Source: an uncultured Alphaproteobacteria bacterium (GTDB lineage Bacteria > Pseudomonadota > Alphaproteobacteria > Rhodobacterales > Rhodobacteraceae). Taken from it: a DNA stretch of 5,556 nt. The stretch is taken from positions 18,592 to 24,147 of the forward strand of contig CAKMZE010000031.1 of the NCBI GenBank assembly GCA_929200295.1. Direction: 5' to 3'. Shown here one piece after another: positions 1 through 4,025 of the stretch (its first letter is position 1; each line of letters opens with the position of its first letter). The translations under genes were made by a program, and so were the position numbers. The notes beneath the pieces were generated by a model. That model searched no databases. It was not told the origin of the DNA and saw nothing but the letters and a program-made list of their open reading frames with translations.

Positions 1-103
1 CATCCTTTTGGCCAACAAACTCGTCCAGCGATTGCGGCCGCAGTGCGCGATCCGCATCTTCTGCTTGCCTCTCAGGGCGCACGATGGGGTCAGGGTCGTT
101 CAT
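1..103 (-). CDS. ruvB: RuvB, Holliday junction branch-migration ATPase (N-terminal 34 residues only)
   Basis: RuvB is the hexameric AAA+ motor that, with RuvA, drives branch migration of Holliday junctions. Only the N-terminus is present; the gene runs off the left edge. Reading the minus strand from the ATG at 103-101 gives MNDPDPIVRPE, then ADRALRPQSLDEFVGQ. That second segment (residues 17-32) is the conserved RuvB signature just ahead of the AAA+ domain; the Walker motifs would lie outside the window. The start is supported by AAAGG (complement of 111-115) seven bases upstream. In relatives ruvB directly follows ruvA. Here a LysR gene and a cupin gene lie between them, so ruvB sits 103 bases downstream of the LysR stop codon. 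I found no clear promoter or SOS-type box in that gap. The family call is firm although the fragment is short. Confidence 0.9.
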   Translation of the reverse strand, partial: MNDPDPIVRPERQAEDADRALRPQSLDEFVGQKD

Positions 104-206
104 TCTTGCGCCTTTATTTATCGCTCGCAGCATGCGTTACATGCATATCGAATACCCGTTGTGTCTCGTATCGTCCAGAGATGGCGCGATCATAAACACC
201 GCACTC

Positions 207-1079
207 CTACTCGATTAAAGCATGTGTCGCTTCTTGTCGCATCACTTTGCGCAGGGCCCGAATGCGAGGCAGATTATTTAGATCGCGATGTGTCAAATAC
301 CACAAATCAAGTGTCCAATGGCTTCTTGCATCTAACAATTCCAGCGCAGGGTCCATCTTTCCCAAATAAAGCGGCAGAAAACCTACACCAACGCTATTTC
401 GTATAGCTGCGTATTTTGACATCATATTGTTAGCACGGGTTACGACGGCCGCATCATTAAACGTTGTCTCTCGCCAGTGCGTCGTTGAACTCTGCGCAAT
501 TGAAATATCATCCGCGACCCAAGGCAGTTGCATAATATCTGTCGTTTTCGTCAGCAGTTCTGCGCGGGCAAATACACCATACTTAATTTGCCCCAAACAT
601 TGCCCCGCGAGATTATCGGAGGCTGTTTTCTGCGGCAAAATACGTAATGCAACATCTGCATCTCTTTTACTTAATGATGCTAATAATGACGACACAACCA
701 CCTCAACTTCGATTGATGGGTGTAGCTGATGTAATTTGTGTACAGCCTTGGGGATCAGTGTTTGAGCGATGAAATCCGGCGCGGCAAGACGGATCACCCC
801 TGAGAGCCGCGCGTCGCGCCCAACAAGCATGCGGTACGCGTCATCCACATGCAAAGCAATATCACGTGCATGACGCGCAAATGCTTCACCCGTCACTGTT
901 GGAATATACCCTGTGGCTTTCCTATCAAACAACACAACACCCATCTTACGCTCAAAGATATCCAACCTGCGCAATACGGTTGCATGGTGGACCCCCAATG
1001 TACGGGCAGCCCCACTTAACCCGCCACCTTCAACGAGAGCTAATACCAATTGAAGGTCATCCCAAGATTGCTTTTGCAT
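207..1079 (-). CDS. LysR-family transcriptional regulator
   Basis: This 290-residue protein has normal LysR length. Residues 4-63 form the winged helix-turn-helix (LVLALVEGGGLSGAARTLGV, then HHATVLRRLDIFERKMG and VVLFDR). About 92-285 is the periplasmic-binding-protein-like effector domain, ending in the typical VGVGFLPLYLG...LWYLTHRDL...RIRALRKVM pattern. It is a cytoplasmic DNA-binding activator or repressor responding to an unknown small ligand. An upstream in-frame GTG at 1103 would add eight residues. The ATG at 1079 was chosen because AGG lies seven bases before it and MQKQSWDDLQ aligns with usual LysR starts. It is divergent from the cupin gene, which is its most likely target by the common LysR arrangement (inference). 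A sample around the pair is more AT-rich than ruvA (about 48% versus 58% GC in one 60-base line each). It lies between ruvA and ruvB in the same direction, so read-through into ruvB is possible. Confidence 0.93.
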   Translation of the reverse strand: MQKQSWDDLQLVLALVEGGGLSGAARTLGVHHATVLRRLDIFERKMGVVLFDRKATGYIPTVTGEAFARHARDIALHVDDAYRMLVGRDARLSGVIRLAAPDFIAQTLIPKAVHKLHQLHPSIEVEVVVSSLLASLSKRDADVALRILPQKTASDNLAGQCLGQIKYGVFARAELLTKTTDIMQLPWVADDISIAQSSTTHWRETTFNDAAVVTRANNMMSKYAAIRNSVGVGFLPLYLGKMDPALELLDARSHWTLDLWYLTHRDLNNLPRIRALRKVMRQEATHALIE

Positions 1080-1189
1080 CGCCCTACCTGTTGAATTTTG
1101 CACATGTTAATGCGAATTATTGGGAATTTAATTGCATTTATCAACAGTGTATTTTTCAACCATAAGCTCACCCTCACATGAAAGGAATT
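1080..1189. promoter_or_regulatory. Divergent promoter region between LysR gene and cupin gene
   Basis: This AT-rich spacer separates the two divergent starts and must hold both promoters. On the minus strand, TTGAAA (complement of 1154-1159) and TGCAAT (complement of 1131-1136) are 17 bases apart, a plausible -35/-10 pair for the LysR gene that would start near 1124. An imperfect dyad, AATGCGAATT (1109-1118) and AATTGCATT (1130-1138), overlaps that -10, with T-N11-A spacing inside it as in LysR binding sites. The plus-strand promoter is less clear. The motifs were found by eye, so exact sites are uncertain; the role as a shared control region follows from the gene layout. Confidence 0.45.
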
Positions 1190-1639
1190 ATGGTGATAAG
1201 TTTTAGATTTTCTACGCCCTTTGTGATTGCTGCCACTATGGCCGTCACTATCGGTGCACCACTTTTTGCAAATGACGCAAAAACAGTGCAAACACACATT
1301 GATACAATGCAGTGGTATCCAACACCTTTTGGCCCAACAGTATCTCCGGTCTCTGGTGATCTCGCGAATGGTGCGCACATCACTATTGTACGGTTTGAGC
1401 CAGGCATGAAAAGTGACGTACACGTCCATTCGCGTGACTACACAGGTGTCGTCATTCAAGGTACAGGCCAACATTACGAGGAAGATCGCCCTGAAACCAA
1501 GATTGATCTCCCACCTGGATCACATTGGGTCGTGCCTGCAAATGTTCCACATGTCTCAACCTGCACAAGCGAAATCGCCTGTATGTTCGTGCTTTACCAA
1601 GATGATGCATTTGACTTTATCGCACATGAACACAATTAA
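1190..1639 (+). CDS. Exported small cupin protein (DUF4437-like)
   Basis: The protein is about 149 residues. Numbering from the alternative ATG at 1178 (153 residues), residues 8-31 resemble a Sec signal peptide (FRF, hydrophobic TPFVIAATMAVTIGA, cleavage likely after PLFA). The rest is a single cupin barrel. Motif 1 is G76-MKSDV-H82-V-H84-SRDY-TGVVIQ-G95, with Tyr88 where many cupins have Glu. Motif 2 is LPPGSHWVVPANVPH, supplying His125. A metal site of H82, H84 and H125 is plausible. Cys129 and Cys135 could form a periplasmic disulfide. The ADYTGVVI-like and PPGS-W--PA--PH pattern resembles DUF4437 proteins, whose function I do not know. AAAGGA at 1181-1186 sits just before the ATG at 1190 and the GTG at 1193, whereas the ATG at 1178 has no Shine-Dalgarno; I therefore prefer 1190, though the spacing is short. 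Probably controlled by the divergent LysR protein. Substrate unknown. Confidence 0.85.
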   Translation: MVISFRFSTPFVIAATMAVTIGAPLFANDAKTVQTHIDTMQWYPTPFGPTVSPVSGDLANGAHITIVRFEPGMKSDVHVHSRDYTGVVIQGTGQHYEEDRPETKIDLPPGSHWVVPANVPHVSTCTSEIACMFVLYQDDAFDFIAHEHN

Positions 1640-1654
1640 ACTAAGCCGCTAAAC

Positions 1655-1685
1655 AGGAGCACAGACAAGGCTCGTCTGTGCTCCT
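1655..1685. terminator. Bidirectional hairpin terminator between cupin gene and ruvA
   Basis: A perfect 12-base inverted repeat, AGGAGCACAGAC (1655-1666) and GTCTGTGCTCCT (1674-1685), encloses a seven-base loop. It lies 16 bases after the cupin stop and overlaps the ruvA TAG stop (complement of 1684-1686), so it can serve both convergent genes. Neither side has a strong run of T, so it is less canonical than a classic intrinsic terminator. If it stops minus-strand transcription it also cuts ruvB off from the ruvCA transcript. Confidence 0.65.
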
Positions 1686-2349
1686 AATCCTTGGGCGCAA
1701 GCCGTTTTAGCGCGGCGCGGATCAGGTCAGAGGTGTTTAGATCATCCTGCGCGCCCATGGCTTCTGCAACGGCACTGGCGGCATCCCCCGGCGCATAGCC
1801 CAAATTCCCCAAGGCCGAGAGCGCCTCGGCCTGCGCAGGGTTTGTTTTTGGCGGGGCTTTGGGCTTTTGCGGGCGCGGCGTCTCTTGCGTGTCGATCACA
1901 GATGCATCGGATAAATCTTGCGCCGGTGTGCCTGCCATCGCCATAATCGATGGCGCTTTGTCTTTGAGCTCAATAATCACCCGCTGCGCGGTTTTAGGGC
2001 CGACGCCCTTTGCCTTTGCAATCGCGTTCCAATCGCCCAGCGCGATTGCGCGGCTCACGCCGTCCTCGCCCAATGTGCCTAAGATAGCCAAAGACGCCTT
2101 GGCCCCGATCCCTTGCACAGACATCAAAAGACGATGCCACTCTTTCTCAACCAAGGTGGTGAAACCAAAGAGCTGAAGATTATCTTCGCGCACCAGCAGA
2201 TCCGTATAAAGTGCGACCGCCTCGCCATTGCCGGGCAGGCCCGCCATCACCCGGTTGGACACGTAAACAACATAACCGACCCCGCGCACATCGATCAGCA
2301 CGTGATCACTGGCGCGGTAATCGAGTAGACCTGTAATTTTCCCGATCAT
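1684..2349 (-). CDS. ruvA: RuvA, Holliday junction DNA-binding subunit
   Basis: RuvA tetramers clamp the four-way junction and load the RuvB motor. The 221-residue protein shows the full three-domain layout. Residues 1-63 are the OB-fold (MIGKITGLLDYRASDHVLID, GVGYVVYVS, FGF). Two helix-hairpin-helix motifs follow: LLMSVQGIGAKASLAIL (74-90) and AIAKAKGVGPKTAQRVIIEL (109-128). A Pro/Lys-rich flexible linker spans about 135-172. The C-terminal RuvB-binding domain is about 173-218 (EALSALGNLGYAPGDAASAV and DLIRAALKRL). It is somewhat longer than the 203-residue E. coli protein, mostly in the linker. Its ATG overlaps the ruvC TGA as ATGA (2349-2346), so translation is probably coupled to ruvC. 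The usual downstream partner ruvB is displaced; what follows on this strand is a hairpin on the stop codon, then the antisense cupin gene. Confidence 0.97.
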   Translation of the reverse strand: MIGKITGLLDYRASDHVLIDVRGVGYVVYVSNRVMAGLPGNGEAVALYTDLLVREDNLQLFGFTTLVEKEWHRLLMSVQGIGAKASLAILGTLGEDGVSRAIALGDWNAIAKAKGVGPKTAQRVIIELKDKAPSIMAMAGTPAQDLSDASVIDTQETPRPQKPKAPPKTNPAQAEALSALGNLGYAPGDAASAVAEAMGAQDDLNTSDLIRAALKRLAPKD

Positions 2350-2852
2350 TCGGCAGCCCTCATGACAGCGCGATCAAAATGTTGGCGGGATTGCATATGA
2401 TGCGCATGGCAAATGGCAATCGCCAAAGCATCAGCAGCATCAGGCCCCTTGATCTGAACCCCGGGCAGCTGGATTTTGACCATATGATCAACCTGCGCCT
2501 TTTCTGCGTGGCCAACACCCACAACCGTTTTCTTAACCTTATTGGGCGCGTATTCACCGATTGCCAGCCCCGCCTGCGCGGGCACCAGCATCGCAATACC
2601 GCGCGCCTGCCCAAGCTTGAGCGTCGCAACACCGTCTTTGTTCACAAATGTCTGCTCAACCGCAGCTGCATTAGGCTGATATTCAGCTACAACCGCGCTG
2701 AGCTGTTGATGTAGCGAAAGCAAGCGCTGCGCGAGATCATCTCCAAGCGAGCGGCACACTCCGTTTGCAACATGCCGCAAGCGCGATCCATCGACATCAA
2801 TCAGGCCCCAACCCATATTCCGAAGCCCCGGATCCACCCCTAATACACGCAT
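2346..2852 (-). CDS. ruvC: RuvC, Holliday junction resolvase
   Basis: RuvC is the dimeric, Mg2+-dependent endonuclease that cuts Holliday junctions symmetrically. The 168-residue protein starts MRVLGVDPGLRNMGWGLIDV, the RNase H-fold first strand, and carries all four catalytic acids at the same numbers as E. coli: Asp7, Glu66 (AAVEQTFV), Asp138 and Asp141 (KGPDAADALAIAICHAHH). The segment NKDGVATLKLGQARG (71-85) is the conserved central region. The frame stays open to 2978, but the start at 2852 is chosen because it aligns with the family start and has GGGAG (complement of 2858-2862) five bases upstream. It is first in the ruvC-ruvA unit with a 4-base overlap. A near-consensus SOS box lies 49-63 bases upstream of the start, which would fit damage-inducible expression (inference). 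Confidence 0.97.
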   Translation of the reverse strand: MRVLGVDPGLRNMGWGLIDVDGSRLRHVANGVCRSLGDDLAQRLLSLHQQLSAVVAEYQPNAAAVEQTFVNKDGVATLKLGQARGIAMLVPAQAGLAIGEYAPNKVKKTVVGVGHAEKAQVDHMVKIQLPGVQIKGPDAADALAIAICHAHHMQSRQHFDRAVMRAAE

Positions 2853-2900
2853 GTTTTCTCCCTGCTCAGACCTTATGTTTGGCCTTATGATTTGCAAATA

Positions 2901-2915
2901 GCACAAAAGGCGAAC
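2901..2915 (-). promoter_or_regulatory. Candidate LexA/SOS box upstream of ruvC
   Basis: The minus strand reads GTTCGCCTTTTGTGC, that is GTTC-N7-GTGC, a 7/8 match to the alphaproteobacterial SOS box GTTC-N7-GTTC. It lies about 50-60 bases upstream of the ruvC ATG, a normal place for a repressor site. ruv genes are SOS-regulated in several bacteria, so the context is right. One mismatch in the second half-site keeps this a candidate. Confidence 0.45.
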
Positions 2916-2991
2916 AAACCCAAGCGCTTTGCCGCCATCATACCACCCCCATGACAATATACGCCTTATATTTCCCAAATTACGACATGCG

Positions 2992-3006
2992 TTAAATAAC
3001 TGTTAA
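2992..3006. promoter_or_regulatory. Candidate CtrA-type binding site (TTAA-N7-TTAA)
   Basis: TTAAATAACTGTTAA at 2992-3006 fits the CtrA consensus TTAA-N7-TTAA exactly, though the base after it is T rather than the preferred C. CtrA is the cell-cycle and motility response regulator of alphaproteobacteria. The site lies about 155 bases upstream of the DUF1127 start and about 140 upstream of ruvC, so either gene could be the target. The surroundings are AT-rich, which raises the chance of a random match. Confidence 0.3.
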
Positions 3007-3053
3007 TGTTTAAAAAATGAAACAAATTGCTCAAAAATAAGGCATGTTAAAAG

Positions 3054-3091
3054 CGCATATCGCCTATGCGATTTTTCCAGCTAGTCGCATA
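3054..3091 (+). promoter_or_regulatory. Two mutually exclusive hairpins upstream of the DUF1127 gene
   Basis: CGCATA (3054-3059) pairs with TATGCG (3065-3070) over a five-base loop and is followed by ATTTTT (3071-3076), a short terminator-like element on the plus strand. The same TATGCGA (3065-3071) can instead pair with TCGCATA (3085-3091). Because both structures use the middle segment, only one can form at a time, as in attenuators. The stems are short, the transcript start is unknown, and no leader peptide or ligand motif was recognised, so this is structure without assigned function. Confidence 0.3.
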
Positions 3092-3162
3092 GATATTATC
3101 GGCCTAAATGCGCATTATAAGATCAACGCTGTATCACAGCATGTTAACAAAGGACGATGGCA

Positions 3163-3372
3163 ATGGCCGCAATTGATACACACCGCTCCGCCGCAACTTT
3201 TTCTGCGTTTCGCTTTACTGCAGTTGCCACGCGCCTCATTGGTGTCGTGAACGAATGGAATGATGCACGTAACACACGCAAGTGTCTTTCTGCGCTCTCT
3301 GCACGTGAGCTAGACGACATCGGTCTGAGCTACGCAGACATCGAAAGCGTCGCGACACGCACCGTCCGCTAA
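3163..3372 (+). CDS. DUF1127 small Arg-rich protein
   Basis: The 69-residue protein begins MAAIDTHRSAATFSAFRF and carries the DUF1127 domain in its C-terminal half: WNDARNTRKCLSALSARELD followed by DIGLSYADIESVA. The family is abundant in alphaproteobacteria; reported roles include RNA binding or turnover, stress response and phosphate/carbon metabolism, but no role can be assigned here. The ATG at 3157 would add two residues, but AAGGA (3150-3154) is only two bases from it and eight bases from the ATG at 3163, so 3163 is preferred. The gene appears monocistronic, with a strong hairpin terminator 28 bases after the stop and a long structured upstream region. In Rhodobacter sphaeroides a DUF1127 gene (ccaF1) is co-transcribed with small RNAs, which makes the downstream hairpins worth attention. 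Confidence 0.9.
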   Translation: MAAIDTHRSAATFSAFRFTAVATRLIGVVNEWNDARNTRKCLSALSARELDDIGLSYADIESVATRTVR

Positions 3373-3400
3373 GTTACAAATTTAAGTCTCGAAAATTTTA

Positions 3401-3428
3401 AGGCCACGCTGGTTTCCCAGCGTGGCCT
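3401..3428 (+). terminator. Hairpin terminator after DUF1127 gene
   Basis: AGGCCACGCTGG (3401-3412) and CCAGCGTGGCCT (3417-3428) form a perfect 12-base GC-rich stem with a TTTC tetraloop, 28 bases after the DUF1127 stop. The plus-strand tail (CATTGCTTCG) is poor in T; the minus-strand tail is TAAAATTTTC, so it may work in both directions. Confidence 0.75.
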
Positions 3429-3575
3429 CATTGCTTCGTCATTACACAACTTTGTATTCAGATCCCAATACGCAACACAGCCCCACTGATCATGCAGCAC
3501 ACAAAACCGTGCTACACGTTACATATACGCTCAGAAGCAATTTACTTAGCGGCTCCTCACCGCTGATTTTTGGCC
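3429..3575. other. Gene-free stretch with possible small RNA signals
   Basis: No coding region is recognised between the DUF1127 terminator and the end of the convergent membrane-protein gene. On the plus strand there is a weak promoter-like pair, TTGCTT (3431-3436) and TGTATT (3453-3458) with a 16-base spacer. A small hairpin follows, AGCAC (3496-3500) with GTGCT (3509-3513). A hairpin followed by a T run closes the stretch at 3546-3571. Together these could delimit a small RNA of about 100 bases, but no known RNA family was recognised and every signal is weak on its own. Confidence 0.3.
3546..3571 (+). terminator. Hairpin with CTCCTCA loop and T run
   Basis: TTAGCGG (3546-3552) pairs with CCGCTGA (3560-3566) with one U-G pair, leaving the loop CTCCTCA (3553-3559); TTTTT (3567-3571) follows. 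This is the form of a plus-strand intrinsic terminator. A second perfect repeat, ATTTTTGGC (3566-3574) with GCCAAAAAT (3579-3587), overlaps it and surrounds the stop codon of the minus-strand gene, so the pair may together end convergent transcription. The loop resembles the 16S anti-Shine-Dalgarno sequence. Confidence 0.45.
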
Positions 3576-3923
3576 TTAGCCAAAAATTTCGCGCATGACA
3601 TCGCTGATCACACCGGATACCGGGTCGGGGGACATAAGATATGCACCCGCTTGTTCCACCTTGGTTCCGTTAGCCAGCGCATTAACACGCGCATTGTAGT
3701 CGTCAGCACCTAACTGGTAAAATACGAACCCTTTAAACAAGAGCGCGACGACAAACATCAACATGAGACTTTTAAGCGGAAACTGAGGACGAATGATCCG
3801 CGGTTTCGCGACGATTAACCCGGTACGCGTAACTTTGTGGCGAATACCGCCCCTTAGCTTTGAACGTTGACGAGCAATGCGACGAATGCGCTTTTGAAAA
3901 GGATCACTAACACTCACAGACAT
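3576..3923 (-). CDS. Hypothetical single-pass membrane protein, basic N-terminus
   Basis: I do not recognise this 115-residue protein. Residues 1-49 are strongly basic (QKRIRRIARQRSKLRGG, HKVTR). About 50-70 form one transmembrane segment (LKSLMLMFVVALLFKGFVF), and about 71-115 a polar tail ending DVMREIFG. The positive-inside rule predicts a cytoplasmic N-terminus and a periplasmic C-terminal tail, so it is not a cleaved secreted protein. The start is supported by GAGG five bases upstream and by a promoter-like pair further up. Its TAA stop lies in the loop of an inverted repeat (3566-3587). It follows prmA on the same strand after 102 bases but probably has its own promoter. The basic N-terminus could contact nucleic acid or acidic lipid (speculation). 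That it is a real gene is supported by length, membrane segment and start signals. Confidence 0.75.
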   Translation of the reverse strand: MSVSVSDPFQKRIRRIARQRSKLRGGIRHKVTRTGLIVAKPRIIRPQFPLKSLMLMFVVALLFKGFVFYQLGADDYNARVNALANGTKVEQAGAYLMSPDPVSGVISDVMREIFG

Positions 3924-3936
3924 AACAGCCTCATAT

Positions 3937-3986
3937 ATGAAGCCCCCACTTCATGAAAATTTTATGATGATACATTGTGTCATCAA
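3937..3986 (-). promoter_or_regulatory. Promoter and leader of the hypothetical membrane protein
   Basis: On the minus strand TTGATG (complement of 3981-3986) and TAAAAT (complement of 3959-3964) are separated by 16 bases, a good -35/-10 pair with a start near 3952. The spacer overlaps an imperfect dyad, TGATGA-T-ACA (3965-3974) and TGTCATCA (3978-3985), a possible operator. The short leader then has a hairpin, ATGAAG (3937-3942) with CTTCAT (3949-3954), just before the Shine-Dalgarno. Confidence 0.4.
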
Positions 3987-4025
3987 TGTGGCATAAGGCC
4001 AAATTAGGGCCAAACCCGCCTCATT

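Larger units (their letters stand above)
2853..3162. other. Intergenic region between divergent ruvC and DUF1127 gene
   Basis: This gene-free stretch of 310 bases must hold the promoters of ruvC (leftward) and the DUF1127 gene (rightward). On the ruvC side are an SOS-box-like motif (2901-2915) and a direct repeat of CCTTATG (2871-2877 and 2883-2889). The middle (about 2990-3050) is very AT-rich and contains TTAA-N7-TTAA. Rightward there are competing hairpins at 3054-3091, a perfect palindrome AATGCGCATT (3107-3116), a TATAAG that could be a -10 at 3116-3121, and GCATGTTAA twice (3042-3050 and 3139-3147). ORFs reaching into this region show no recognisable protein. Confidence 0.6.

Noticed and set aside
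130..144. GCATG-N5-CATGC inverted repeat in the ruvB leader
   Set aside because: A five-base arm is too short to call; there is no T run and no known operator match.
8..406. Plus-strand ORF of 132 codons at the left end
   Set aside because: It is antisense to the ruvB start and the LysR C-terminus, both clear by homology; no recognisable protein and no good ribosome binding site.
1080..1103. GTG start of the LysR gene at 1103
   Set aside because: The ATG at 1079 has an AGG seven bases upstream and gives the usual LysR N-terminus; the GTG would add eight atypical residues.
204..1686. CTCCTA at 204-209 and 1681-1686 as a target-site duplication flanking the LysR-cupin pair
   Set aside because: Both copies are simply TAG stop codons followed by GAG on the minus strand; six bases is easily chance, and there are no terminal inverted repeats or transposase.
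2853..2978. N-terminal extension of RuvC to 2978
   Set aside because: The added 42 residues have no family counterpart, and the ATG at 2852 has a strong Shine-Dalgarno and aligns with the RuvC first strand.
3044..3250. Plus-strand ORF of 68 codons beginning MLKAHIAYAIF
   Set aside because: It overlaps the DUF1127 gene in another frame, has no recognisable domain, and lies mostly over structured intergenic DNA.
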